Counted from the stretch's first letter, positions 45,532 through 54,442 are shown. The stretch is 64,000 nt of DNA from Gemmatimonas sp. (GCA_025361705.1 JANYJW010000008.1:1-64000), one strand, 5' to 3'. Translations and numbers: made by a program. The notes: a model not told the origin generated them from the sequence alone.

Positions 45532-46650
45532 ATGACCTCGCATCGTTCGCTCCTTCTGGCCGTCGCGGTTGTCGGCGTCGTGTCTTCCGTGGGCGCCCAG
45601 GGCGCCACGCCGCCGGCGGCGCCGCCCACCGTGGCGCCGGTCACCGTGGCGCCGGTCGCGGCGGTTGCCGATACTCAGCTGTCGGTGAAGGCGACGACAA
45701 AAGACGGCAAGCCGGTGAGCGCCGGCAAGCGCGCGGCGCGCAAGAGGCACGAAGCCAAGGGCGCCAAGGGCGCCAAGGGCGCCAAGGCCACCGCCGCTCC
45801 AGCGGACAGCGAGGCCAGGCTCGACTCGTTGCTCGACCTCCGCTGGCCCGTGAAGGGCCCAGAGCCGCTGCCCGGGTCGATTCTGCCCGGCAAGCGCATC
45901 GTGGCCTACTACGGCAACCCGCTGTCGAAGCGCATGGGCGTGCTGGGCGAGTACGCCCCCGACCAGATGCTCGCCATGCTCGACGCCGAGGTGAAGGCGT
46001 GGACACTGGCCGACCCGTTGACACCGGTGCAGCCGGCGCTGCATCTCATTGCCGTGGTGGCCCAGGGCGGCCCGGGGACAGACGGCAAGTACCGCGCCCG
46101 CATGCCCGACACGCTCGTCGAGCGCGTGGCGTCGTGGGCCGCCAAGCGCAACGCGCTGGTCTTCCTCGACATCCAGGTGGGCAAGAGTACGCTGCAGGAC
46201 GAGCTGCCGCGATTGGAGAAGTTCCTGTCGCGCCCCAATTTCCACCTCGGCATCGACCCCGAGTTCTCCATGAAGGATGGGGGCCTGCCGGGCAAGAAGA
46301 TTGGCACCTACGATGCGTCCGACGTGAACTACGCGTCCCGTTTCCTGCAGGACATCGTGACACGATACAAGCTGACGCCCAAGGTGCTCGTGGTGCACCG
46401 CTTTACTCGTAAGGGCGTGACGAACTCCAAGGACATCACGCTCGACCCGCGCGTGCAGGTGGTGATGGACATGGACGGCTTTGGCGCGCCGCACCTCAAG
46501 CGCTCCACCTTCCGTTCATGGATCAAAGCCGAGCCGGTGCAGTTTGTCGGATGGAAGCAGTTCTACAAGCCGCGCAATGACAATCCGCGCACGACGATCG
46601 CAGAGATCCTGCGGCTCAATCCGAAGCCGATCTACATACAGTACCAATAG
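45532..46650 (+). CDS. Secreted protein of unknown function, possible TIM-barrel hydrolase-like fold
   Basis: 372 residues. Signal peptide MTSHRSLLLAVAVVGVVSSVGAQG, then an Ala/Pro/Lys-rich spacer with a KGAKGAKGAKA repeat (three GGCGCCAAG-type nonamers at about 45760-45792). The folded part starts near 118: PGKRIVAYYGNPLSKRMGVLG, HLIAVVAQGGPG, ALVFLDIQVGKS, HLGIDPEFSM and VVHRF. The alternating beta-strand/acidic-end pattern suggests a (beta/alpha) barrel with DPE near a strand end. I do not recognise an enzyme activity. The gene is convergent with the isomerase-like gene at 46675, 24 bases apart. Confidence 0.75.
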   Translation: MTSHRSLLLAVAVVGVVSSVGAQGATPPAAPPTVAPVTVAPVAAVADTQLSVKATTKDGKPVSAGKRAARKRHEAKGAKGAKGAKATAAPADSEARLDSLLDLRWPVKGPEPLPGSILPGKRIVAYYGNPLSKRMGVLGEYAPDQMLAMLDAEVKAWTLADPLTPVQPALHLIAVVAQGGPGTDGKYRARMPDTLVERVASWAAKRNALVFLDIQVGKSTLQDELPRLEKFLSRPNFHLGIDPEFSMKDGGLPGKKIGTYDASDVNYASRFLQDIVTRYKLTPKVLVVHRFTRKGVTNSKDITLDPRVQVVMDMDGFGAPHLKRSTFRSWIKAEPVQFVGWKQFYKPRNDNPRTTIAEILRLNPKPIYIQYQ

Positions 46651-46674
46651 ACGGGAGCCTGCGGACGGCGTGGG

Positions 46675-47493
46675 TCAGCGCGTGTAGCAGTCGCGTACCA
46701 CGCCCACGGCGCGCGGAATTGCTTCGCCATACGGGCCGTCGCCGCCGAGCCGCATCTCCACGGAGTACCAGCCGTCATAGGCAAGGGCGCGCAGCGCAGC
46801 GCCGATGGCAGCATGCGGCACGGTGTCGGTGCTCCCCACCGGCGCGAGATCCACCTCGCTGACATGCACGTGGTGCACATGCCGCATGACGGGCGCCAGC
46901 GCGGCCTCGGTGGTCTCGCCGCTGAGCGCCAGCGCCGCCGTGTCGAGGTGCACGCCAAAATTCGGATGCCCCACGGATTCGGCGAGCACGGCAGCCTCCG
47001 CGGCCGTCGTCACAAAGTCGCATCCATAGCGCGGTGGGTTCGGTTCGATGCACAGCCGCACACCGCGCGCGGCGCACCCTTCGGCCACCGGCCGCAACGC
47101 ACGTGCGGCGGCGCTGACCGCCGACGGCATCGAGCGTTCACCCCGCTTGCGATTGCCCGGCGCGCCGAGCACCAGCACGCTGGCGCCGCAACGCTGCGCG
47201 AGCGCCCCCATGTCGAGCAGGTGCCGCTGCGTGGCGGCCACGACCGCTGCGTCACCGAAGAGCGACAGTTCCGCATGTCCGTACAGGATGGCCTGAAACG
47301 CAACCACGTCGCACCCGGCATCGCGCCACCACGCGGCGTACGACTCGGCGGCACCGTCGGCGACGCGCGGTGCCTTGCTCCACACTTTGGACGGTGCGAG
47401 CTCGACGCCCCGCACCTCTGCGGCGCGCAGCACCGTTGCGACCGCCGCATCGTCGGTGACCGGCCACGCAAGATTGGAGACGGCGATCTTCAC
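46675..47493 (-). CDS. Sugar phosphate isomerase/epimerase-like TIM barrel protein
   Basis: 272 residues. AP-endonuclease-2/xylose-isomerase-like TIM barrel (COG1082). Metal or substrate residues in CIEPNPPRYGCDF, FGVHLDTAAL, VMRHVHHVHVSEVD and DGWYSVEMRLGG. The family includes inosose, hydroxypyruvate and keto-sugar isomerases; the reaction cannot be read from sequence. It overlaps the upstream NAD-epimerase gene by 4 bases and is last in a seven-gene block. The short gap to the convergent gene at 46650 shows no hairpin. Confidence 0.82.
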   Translation of the reverse strand: MKIAVSNLAWPVTDDAAVATVLRAAEVRGVELAPSKVWSKAPRVADGAAESYAAWWRDAGCDVVAFQAILYGHAELSLFGDAAVVAATQRHLLDMGALAQRCGASVLVLGAPGNRKRGERSMPSAVSAAARALRPVAEGCAARGVRLCIEPNPPRYGCDFVTTAAEAAVLAESVGHPNFGVHLDTAALALSGETTEAALAPVMRHVHHVHVSEVDLAPVGSTDTVPHAAIGAALRALAYDGWYSVEMRLGGDGPYGEAIPRAVGVVRDCYTR

Positions 47494-48269
47494 GCCCCCT
47501 CCCCGCCGGCCGCACGCCGCTCGGTCGCAACAAAAGCGGTGATGGCATCGAGCGTCGACGCCGCGTCATACCAGTAGCCGTCGCGCCCGCCGAACTGCGC
47601 GGCGTACAGGCTGCGCATGTCGTAGCGCGCCGGCAGCACGCCGGCCGACGCCGTGAGTGCACGACCAAATGCGCGCGCGGCGACGTCGCGCATCGCGGTC
47701 GGCTCCACCGACAGATTCACCAGCGGAATGCCCGCCTTGCGCACGCGTGCGATGTCGCCCCACAGACGCTCGAGTTCATAGAATTGAAACTCGGCGTCCG
47801 GATGAATGGACTCCACGGCGTTGTCGTGCAGCAAGTCGAAGATCGCATTCTTCTTGAGCCCGGGTCCGAAGAGGCCTGGCAGGCGCACCACGGTACAGTC
47901 GAAGCGCTCCTGGCAGAACATCTCGAGCGCATACCGGTGCCTGCCGTACGCCTGCCCCTCTCCCGGCGCGATCAGCGTTCCCTCGTCGACGTCGATGGGC
48001 ATCGGGTACGCGTCGGCGCTCGAGATGAGCACCAGGTGGCCGATGTGCGCGGTCGCGAGGACGTCCGTGAGCCGCTCGATGCCCGCGCGGTCGCCTGCGG
48101 GATCGCGGTTGGCCTTCCACTTCTCGGCGCGCACGCCGGCGCAGAGCACCAGATCGAACTTCGCACCGCGCATGGCGTCGATGTCCGTGGACCGGAACAT
48201 CGCGTCAAACGTGTGCGCACGGCGCACGGTGCTGCCAATGAGTCCGGTCCAGCCGATCAGCGCATCCAT
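47490..48269 (-). CDS. NAD(P)-dependent epimerase/dehydratase-like protein
   Basis: 259 residues. The extended-SDR fold is abbreviated: the N-terminal glycine motif is GWTGLIGST, then LVLCAGVRAEKW, HLVLISSADAYP (the Ser), AYGRHRYALEMF (the Tyr-x-x-x-Lys has become Y-x-x-x-R) and VVRLPGLFGPGLK. The Lys-to-Arg change may lower dehydrogenase activity or alter substrate choice. It overlaps the isomerase by 4 bases and lies 4 bases after a GT2 gene. It likely modifies a nucleotide sugar for the adjacent glycosyltransferases (inference). Confidence 0.82.
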   Translation of the reverse strand: MDALIGWTGLIGSTVRRAHTFDAMFRSTDIDAMRGAKFDLVLCAGVRAEKWKANRDPAGDRAGIERLTDVLATAHIGHLVLISSADAYPMPIDVDEGTLIAPGEGQAYGRHRYALEMFCQERFDCTVVRLPGLFGPGLKKNAIFDLLHDNAVESIHPDAEFQFYELERLWGDIARVRKAGIPLVNLSVEPTAMRDVAARAFGRALTASAGVLPARYDMRSLYAAQFGGRDGYWYDAASTLDAITAFVATERRAAGGEGA

Positions 48270-48273
48270 GGCG

Positions 48274-49077
48274 TCACCGGGGATCGTAGATGCCGCGCAC
48301 CGATCGCCAGAGCGTGCGCAGGATCTTCAGGTTGCCGCGCCAGCCGCGGATCTTTGACGGCACCGGGCCGTCCGCCGGATAGGCGCGCGTCACCGGCAGT
48401 TCCTTGACGGAGAAGCCGAGCCGCCCGGCGCGGATGGCGAGGTAATAGTGCAGCTCGTAGCCCGCAAACACGTCGCGGAACGGCTGCACGCGCGCGTCGA
48501 GGAGCAGGCGACGGCTGTAGGCGCGAAATCCGTTGGTGGTGTCGGTGTACCGCGTGCCGGCCGCCAGCGAGATGAGCGGCGCATGCAGCAGCGTCACGCC
48601 CAGATGCCGCGCGATGGGTGTATTGACGCCTCGTCCGCCCGGCACGTAGCGCGAGCCCTGCACGTGATCGGCGCCTTCGCGCAGCGCCGCGACAAATGCC
48701 GGCACGGCGCGCGCATCGTCCTTGCCGTTGCCGTCGATCGTGACGATGCCCGCGTATCCCTCGCGCAGGCACCAGGCCAGCGCCATGCGCATCTGCGCCG
48801 ACAACGCCCCGGGCCCTCGCTTGACGAGCAGCGCACGCACGCCATGCGCCTGGAGGAATGCGGGGTCCAGCGCGCCATCGGTGCTTCCGCCATCTGCGAT
48901 GACCACGTCCACCGGCAGCTGCATGGCGGCCATGTCGCGCACCTGGGCGCGAACGCGCTCCCCTTCGTTGAGCACAAAGACGCACACGGCATAGTCGTGC
49001 CGACGCTCGCCGCACGCCACGACATCGCACGCGGGAAGCTCCCACGCCGCCATCAATGACGGGTCGACACCGAGCAT
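48274..49077 (-). CDS. Family 2 glycosyltransferase
   Basis: 267 residues from the ATG at 49077; a GTG at 49083 is possible, and an extension to 49152 overlaps the upstream gene. The GT-A fold shows YAVCVFVLNEGERV, VVIADGGSTDG, IVTIDGNGKDD (the metal DxD position) and VQGSRYVPGGRGVN. Aromatic residues near the end (FAGYELHYYLAIRAGR) are common in the family. No membrane helix is obvious. The GT2 pair suggests assembly of a lipid- or protein-linked glycan. Gap of 25 bases to the upstream GT2. Confidence 0.86.
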   Translation of the reverse strand: MLGVDPSLMAAWELPACDVVACGERRHDYAVCVFVLNEGERVRAQVRDMAAMQLPVDVVIADGGSTDGALDPAFLQAHGVRALLVKRGPGALSAQMRMALAWCLREGYAGIVTIDGNGKDDARAVPAFVAALREGADHVQGSRYVPGGRGVNTPIARHLGVTLLHAPLISLAAGTRYTDTTNGFRAYSRRLLLDARVQPFRDVFAGYELHYYLAIRAGRLGFSVKELPVTRAYPADGPVPSKIRGWRGNLKILRTLWRSVRGIYDPR

Positions 49078-49102
49078 GTTCACGCGGGCCCGACCCGGCC
49101 GC

Positions 49103-50077
49103 TCACGGCTCGCGCACCACGTTGGGGCGGTCGTCGCGCAGCAGCACGGCACTCGAGCGCTCCTCGCGCACGTAGTAGCCGGGTTCGGTGCCGAAGCGCC
49201 GCGGCAGCCGTCCCACGTATTCGCAGAGTACGGCGAGAATGATGGAGAGAAAGAAGAACTGCGCCGCGCTCGTCAGCGACATCGTCGCCCACCCCGGCGC
49301 GACGTCGTCGCGCACGGCGTAGACGGCGAGCACATACGCGGCATATGCCACGTTGAGCACCGCCGCCGCGACGCCCAGCAGGCTGGCGAGGCGCAAGGGA
49401 TGCGCCGTGTTGTCGAGCACCATGCCCAGGGCCAACGACACCGCCTCGCCCGGCGTGCGTGAGCGCGACCGGCGCGTGTGGCCGATGGGATCGTACGGAA
49501 ACGCCGCGCTGGCGTACCCGATGTATGTCGAGAAGACCCGCAGGCGCGAGCCAGTCTCGCGCAGCTTGTTCAGCGCGTTGAGCGCCTGCCGCGAGAGGCA
49601 GCGGAAATGCGTGGCGTTGGCCGGCACATCGAGCTGCATCACGCGTCGGGCATACCAGTAGAAGCCGGCAGCCCCGGCGCGCAGCCACCACGGATCGCCG
49701 GCGCGCGACCGCCGCACGCCAAGCACCACGTCGGCGCCCTCGCGGGCTCGCTGCACGAGCGCCGGGATAAGCGCCAACGGATCGGCCCCAGGCGAGAGCG
49801 TCACCACGAAGTCGCCAATGGCGCTATCGAGGCCGGCGGCGATGGCCTGCTCTTCGCCGAACTCGCGCGACAGGTGCAGCACGCGCACGCCGTCATGGCG
49901 CGACAGCACGGCATCCCACAGCGTCGGGTCGATGCGCGACCCGTCGTCGACGAGGATCAGTTCAAAGTGCCGATACGTCGCCCGCAGCAGCTCGACCGCC
50001 TCGGCGACGAACGGCGCCAGCATAGCGCCGGGATCGTGCACCGGCGCGACGACCGACACAAAGACATCGGCCGTCAT
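49103..50077 (-). CDS. Family 2 glycosyltransferase with C-terminal membrane helices (GtrB/DPM-like)
   Basis: 324 residues from the ATG at 50077. GT-A domain: VSVVAPVHDPGAML, LILVDDGSRIDP and VLHLSREFGEEQAIAAGLD. Two hydrophobic segments follow (LASLLGVAAAVLNVAYAAYV and AAQFFFLSIILAVLCEYVG), the architecture of polyprenyl-phosphate glycosyltransferases such as GtrB. It would make a lipid-linked sugar at the inner membrane. The start overlaps the stop of the FAD oxidoreductase by 4 bases. Confidence 0.88.
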   Translation of the reverse strand: MTADVFVSVVAPVHDPGAMLAPFVAEAVELLRATYRHFELILVDDGSRIDPTLWDAVLSRHDGVRVLHLSREFGEEQAIAAGLDSAIGDFVVTLSPGADPLALIPALVQRAREGADVVLGVRRSRAGDPWWLRAGAAGFYWYARRVMQLDVPANATHFRCLSRQALNALNKLRETGSRLRVFSTYIGYASAAFPYDPIGHTRRSRSRTPGEAVSLALGMVLDNTAHPLRLASLLGVAAAVLNVAYAAYVLAVYAVRDDVAPGWATMSLTSAAQFFFLSIILAVLCEYVGRLPRRFGTEPGYYVREERSSAVLLRDDRPNVVREP

Positions 50078-51237
50078 CGGATTCCGTCGCTGTCGAGCAT
50101 TGCCGTGAGCGCCTCCTCCACGTCGTATACGCTGTCGATCTTGGCGCCGACCACGGTGACCAACCCCGGCGCTCCATCGACCGGCCGCGCCAGGATGGGT
50201 CGGCTGTCGTCCACGTCGCTGCGCGGGAGGATGGTCTTCACCTCCCACAGCGACTTGAGATAGCGCGCCGCCGCCATTTCCGGAAGGTAACGCGCGGCGT
50301 CGCGCTGCATGTGCGGCGCGTGCGACGGCGGCAGGGCGCGCAGGACGGCGTCACCGCGCACCGCGTGGCCGTCGGCGCCGCCGTCGGGCCAGCGCGCGTG
50401 CGGCGTGTAGCGCACATGGCTCAGCGAATGCACGCCGGCGGCAGGAAACGGCATCGCCGACCAGAACGGGCCGTCCATCACCGTGACCCCCAGACCGCGC
50501 AATGCCGGCGGCGGCTCGATGAGCGCCAGTTCGGTGAGCTCGTGGACGAGCGGCACCAGCGGCAGGCCAGAGTCGGCCAACAGGTCGTTGAGCGCCGAAT
50601 ACGTGCAGAGCACGACGACATCGGCGTCCGTGGCTTCGCCCGGCGCGTCGCCCCACTGAACGCGCAGTCGCCGCGCGCCGCCCGGGAGCACCGCGCGCAC
50701 CGCGCGCACCGCGCGCACCGCGCCGCCGGTGCACACCTGCACGCCGGCGGCGTCCATGGCGGCCGACACCGCCTGCGCCAGCGCGGTGGCATCAAAGGCG
50801 CACTCTTCCACCTCAAAGACGGCCTCCACGTGGTCCGCATCGAAGCGGCGCGCCTGCGCGGCGTCTGCCGGTTGCACGGGCGCGCCGATGCGGCGACAGA
50901 ACTCGGCAAATTGCCCCGCCGTGACCTTCGACTGCCGGCGCGCGATGGCGTACAGCTTGGTGAAAGACCGATCGATGGCCGCGGGGTACGCGGCAATGAA
51001 GCGCGGATAGTTGGCACGCGAACGCAGCGACGTGAGGATGCTGCGCGGATAGTGGTAGCCGCCGTGCACCCGCGCCTGATTGTTGTATGAGGCCCGGGTG
51101 AGGAGGGCGGGTGCGCGCTCGCACAACGTGACCGTGCGCAGGCGGCGCGCAAGAAACGCCGCAATGTGGGCACCGTAGAAGCCGCCTCCCACCACCACGG
51201 CATCGGCATCGCGCGGCGGCCGCTGGACCTCAGTCAC
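50074..51237 (-). CDS. FAD-dependent oxidoreductase (DAO-like)
   Basis: 387 residues from the GTG at 51237, which overlaps the HD-GYP stop (GTGA). The dinucleotide motif VVVGGGFYGAHIAAFLARR (14-32) and a C-terminal GAKIDSVYDVEEAL segment where the flavin often contacts. It contains three tandem AVR units (GGAVRAVRAVRAVLPGG) from nonamer repeats at about 50695-50725. Similar oxidoreductases appear in O-antigen and surface-glycan clusters, where they may oxidise amino groups or hydroxyls. The substrate is unknown. Confidence 0.82.
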   Translation of the reverse strand: MTEVQRPPRDADAVVVGGGFYGAHIAAFLARRLRTVTLCERAPALLTRASYNNQARVHGGYHYPRSILTSLRSRANYPRFIAAYPAAIDRSFTKLYAIARRQSKVTAGQFAEFCRRIGAPVQPADAAQARRFDADHVEAVFEVEECAFDATALAQAVSAAMDAAGVQVCTGGAVRAVRAVRAVLPGGARRLRVQWGDAPGEATDADVVVLCTYSALNDLLADSGLPLVPLVHELTELALIEPPPALRGLGVTVMDGPFWSAMPFPAAGVHSLSHVRYTPHARWPDGGADGHAVRGDAVLRALPPSHAPHMQRDAARYLPEMAAARYLKSLWEVKTILPRSDVDDSRPILARPVDGAPGLVTVVGAKIDSVYDVEEALTAMLDSDGIR

Positions 51238-52700
51238 GAGACGAAATAGTCGCCGACGCGAATACTGTAGTACTCGGCGTCCACGGTCTCCACAATGGAC
51301 CGCACAAAGCGGCCGCTCGCGTCGGTGTCGCCGAGGTCGGCGGCGATCCCGGGATGGAGGAGATTGCCCTCGGCGTCGCTGATGACGTAGACGAGCGGAC
51401 GATTGCCGAGTTCGGGATCGGGATTCACGCCGCGCGACACCGCCAGCTCGAAGCTGTCGAGCAGCAGCACCGTACCCACAGGATACACGCCAAGCATCTC
51501 GACGAAGGCGCGCACGCACGTCGCGTCGAGAAAGCTGTCGGCCGTGTCGCGCATCTCGGCCACGTACTCCGCCGGCCGCTTCGACGGCGTGCGATAGCCG
51601 AGGTTGGTGGTGGCCGCGTCGAACTGCTCGATGACGCTCACGATGCGGCTGTACAGCCCCACCGGCCGCGGGCGCAGGCGCCGCGGGTAGCCGCCGCCAT
51701 CGGGCTTCAGATGGTGCTCGTACGCGACGAGCATCGCGTGGTATGGATATTCCCCGCCCTCTCGCACCTGGAACAGCGTGAGCACGCCGAGCCACGTGTG
51801 CCCGGTGATGATGCGCCACTCGTCCGCCGTCAGCGTGCCCTTGGCGTGCAGCACCTCATCCGCAATGCGTGCCTTGCCGCAGTCGTGAAAGAGCGCGGCC
51901 AGCCCGAGATCGTACAGCTGCCCGCGGGAGAGTCCGAGCCGGCGGCCCAGCGCGACGGCAAAGATGCAGACATTCACCGCGTGCGTGAACGTGGGATCCT
52001 CGTAGTCGCGCACCGTGGTGAGGCCAAGCATCGACGCTTCATCGGTGAGAATGCGGTCGACGATGAGCTGCACCGTGCGCTTGAGCGCGCGCAAGTTGGG
52101 TCCTTGCCCCTGGGCAATGGCGCGCATCACGTCGGCCGCGGCGGCCACCGAGCGCGCGTATGCGCCCTTGGCGAGCGCCGAGGGCGCGGCGTCCACACCG
52201 CCGCCGCTCTCCTCGGCCTGCACGGGCGGCTCGAGCTCGAACACCCGCACCCCGGCCGCGTGCAACCGCTGGCGCAGCGCGTGGTGCCGCACCGTGGCCG
52301 AATCGCCGGCTGGCGCATTGAGCGCGGCGATGAGCGCCATCCAGTCCGCCGCCGTGGCCGCGCGGTCGGCGCGCAGCACGCCGGTGCCGCTCGCCCGACA
52401 CTGCGCAATGAGGTACGCGACCATCGCGTAGTTGTCGAGGTCGAGGCGCAGCCGCGTCTGATTCACAAAGAGGAATTCGCCGGCAATGCGCAGCTCCATT
52501 CCACCGTCGCCCGCGCCGAGCATGGCGGCCGCCAACTGAAGGTCGCGCACCGACTTCTGCACCACCGGGTTGTCGGCCGGGTAGAGCCGGGCACAGCGCA
52601 TGGCCCCGCAAAAGGCCTGCACCAGCGCGCGGCCGACGGCGCGCACGGCAGCATCGCCGCCGTGGTCGCCCATCGCGGTCGCGCGGCTGGGACGCGTCAC
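51234..52700 (-). CDS. HD-GYP domain protein with N-terminal LYPxxNP domain
   Basis: 488 residues, GTG start at 52700 overlapping the HEAT gene stop. The C-terminal HD-GYP domain has H240, H272-D273 in FHDCGKARIADEVL, H301 (ITGHTW), H329/H330, and GGGYP (335-339), followed by D361. HD-GYP proteins hydrolyse c-di-GMP or related dinucleotides, so a second-messenger phosphodiesterase role is expected. The N-terminal region (about 15-130) has CARLYPADNPVVQKSVRDLQ and ELRIAGEFLFVNQTRLRLD, resembling the N-terminus of the upstream HEAT protein. Position inside a glycosylation operon suggests control of that pathway. Confidence 0.87.
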   Translation of the reverse strand: MTRPSRATAMGDHGGDAAVRAVGRALVQAFCGAMRCARLYPADNPVVQKSVRDLQLAAAMLGAGDGGMELRIAGEFLFVNQTRLRLDLDNYAMVAYLIAQCRASGTGVLRADRAATAADWMALIAALNAPAGDSATVRHHALRQRLHAAGVRVFELEPPVQAEESGGGVDAAPSALAKGAYARSVAAAADVMRAIAQGQGPNLRALKRTVQLIVDRILTDEASMLGLTTVRDYEDPTFTHAVNVCIFAVALGRRLGLSRGQLYDLGLAALFHDCGKARIADEVLHAKGTLTADEWRIITGHTWLGVLTLFQVREGGEYPYHAMLVAYEHHLKPDGGGYPRRLRPRPVGLYSRIVSVIEQFDAATTNLGYRTPSKRPAEYVAEMRDTADSFLDATCVRAFVEMLGVYPVGTVLLLDSFELAVSRGVNPDPELGNRPLVYVISDAEGNLLHPGIAADLGDTDASGRFVRSIVETVDAEYYSIRVGDYFVS

Positions 52701-54442
52701 GCGCCTTCTCCGGCACGCGTGAGCGCGGCACGTACCGCGCGCCGCACGAGCGGCTCGTCGCTGTCGGCCCCAGCGTGCAGCGCCGCTCGCGCCGATGGCG
52801 AGTTGATGCGCGCAAGGGCGGCCGCGGCGCAGGCGCGCGTTTCGGGGTCTGACTTGCGCTTGAAGAAACCCTTGGGCCCCACGAGCTGTGCCTCGAGCCA
52901 CGGCACGCCCGCCTCGCCGCTCAGCACGCCGAACAGCTCGAACAGCGCCCGCCGCTCGTTGGCGTCCATGTCGCGCACGTCGCGCCCCTGCGTCCACTCG
53001 GCGATGCGCGGCAGCACCGCCCGATGCACGCCGGTGGCAAGCACGCGCAGCGCCGTGGTGCGCAACGCCGCACTGGTGTCCGACAGCGCGCGCTCCACCC
53101 CGGCAAGCGCCCGCGAGGTGCCGATGGCGGCAAGGGCAGCGAGGGCCGCCGCGCGGCGCGGCTCTGCGTCGTGCCCGAGCTGCCGCACCAGCGCCACCAC
53201 CGCCCCCTCCAGCCGTTCGGCGCCACACCGGTGCATCGCCTCGAACGCCACGGTGTCGTGCTCGGCGTTGACGAGCTTTACCAGCTGCGCGGGATCGGCG
53301 ATGGCCAGCCGCTCTGCGGCCGCGGCGTACAGCGGCCGCAGGTCGTGGTGCCGCGACTCCGCGCTCCACTGCAGCATGGCGCCAAGTGCGCCAGCCTCCA
53401 GGCGCGCCAGCAGCTCCGCGACCTCGGCCGCCGACGGACGTTCGTCCGCCGAGTCCAGGGATTCGAGCAGCGGCCCCAGCAGCGCCCCGTCGCTCAGGCG
53501 CGATGCCAGCCGCTCGACGGCAGCGCGCGTTTCGGGGACAACCGCCGGCGCGCGACGCACGGCAACTGCCGACTCGCGCAGCAGGTGCGCCAGCGCGCCA
53601 AACGACCGCGACGACAGGTGCAACAACATCATCGCGTCGAGGTGGCGCACCACCTCGTCCCGCACCGCCGCATCGCGCTGCACCTCGAAGATGTCGAGCA
53701 GCACGTCGGTCACGTCGCGCCGCAACTCGGCGTCGTACTCTCCGGCAATCCCTTCGCGCAGGTGGCGCATCGCCTCGACGCGTGCAAGCTCGGCGGTGGC
53801 ATCATGCGACGCTGCCACGCGCATCACGTTGGCCAGCCCGTCGGCACGGGCGGCGGCGCGCTGCCTCCCCGCCTCCACGGCCGCGCGCGGATCGGCGCGG
53901 ATGACCGTGGTGGCCGGCCAGCGCCCCGGCGTGGCCGAGGGATCGAGCGGTACGCCCTCGCTGCTGATGGTGTCGACGTACCGGTACGAGAGGCACTCGA
54001 ACTCCTGCATCCAGAACAGGGTGAGCACGTCATCGTCGGCGTCCTGCAGGCGGCGCACCTTGGGGATGATGCCCAGCAGCGCATCGAGTTCGTCGCCCTC
54101 GAACCCGCGCGCCAGCACCAACTGACGCACGCCGTCCTTGAACAGCGTCCACGGGAGCGAGTCGGAGGCCTTCTCGGACTCCTCGAGCACCACGACGCCC
54201 CCGCAGGTGAACTGCGTGTCCGATACCTGGAGCGTGATGGCGTCGGCGTGAGCCCACACGGCGCGGAATGCTGCGCGCAAGGACTCAAGCGCCTTCAGGT
54301 ACGTCGGATTGGTGACCGGATACAGCTGGTGCATGCGCACCGTCTTGTCGAGCTGGCGCAGGACGTCCTGCACCAGCTCCGGCGCACACGGAAGCTCCCC
54401 CGTCTCCGCCACATCGTCGTGGTCGCCCTCGTCGCTCGCCAT
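52697..54442 (-). CDS. HEAT-repeat protein with N-terminal LYPxxNP domain
   Basis: 581 residues. The N-terminal region (about 25-130) has VRMHQLYPVTNPTYLKALES and ITLQVSDTQFTCGGVVVLEE, the same pattern as the HD-GYP neighbour. From about 220 to the end, helical repeats with charged hairpins (HDAEPRRAAALAALAAIG, LSDTSAALRTTALRVLA, GADSDEPLVRRAVRAAL) are HEAT-like. HEAT repeats usually bind proteins. It is the first gene of the seven-gene minus-strand unit. The ATG at 54442 is well placed; the upstream gap to the divergent KAS III-like gene should contain its promoter. Confidence 0.85.
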   Translation of the reverse strand: MASDEGDHDDVAETGELPCAPELVQDVLRQLDKTVRMHQLYPVTNPTYLKALESLRAAFRAVWAHADAITLQVSDTQFTCGGVVVLEESEKASDSLPWTLFKDGVRQLVLARGFEGDELDALLGIIPKVRRLQDADDDVLTLFWMQEFECLSYRYVDTISSEGVPLDPSATPGRWPATTVIRADPRAAVEAGRQRAAARADGLANVMRVAASHDATAELARVEAMRHLREGIAGEYDAELRRDVTDVLLDIFEVQRDAAVRDEVVRHLDAMMLLHLSSRSFGALAHLLRESAVAVRRAPAVVPETRAAVERLASRLSDGALLGPLLESLDSADERPSAAEVAELLARLEAGALGAMLQWSAESRHHDLRPLYAAAAERLAIADPAQLVKLVNAEHDTVAFEAMHRCGAERLEGAVVALVRQLGHDAEPRRAAALAALAAIGTSRALAGVERALSDTSAALRTTALRVLATGVHRAVLPRIAEWTQGRDVRDMDANERRALFELFGVLSGEAGVPWLEAQLVGPKGFFKRKSDPETRACAAAALARINSPSARAALHAGADSDEPLVRRAVRAALTRAGEGA

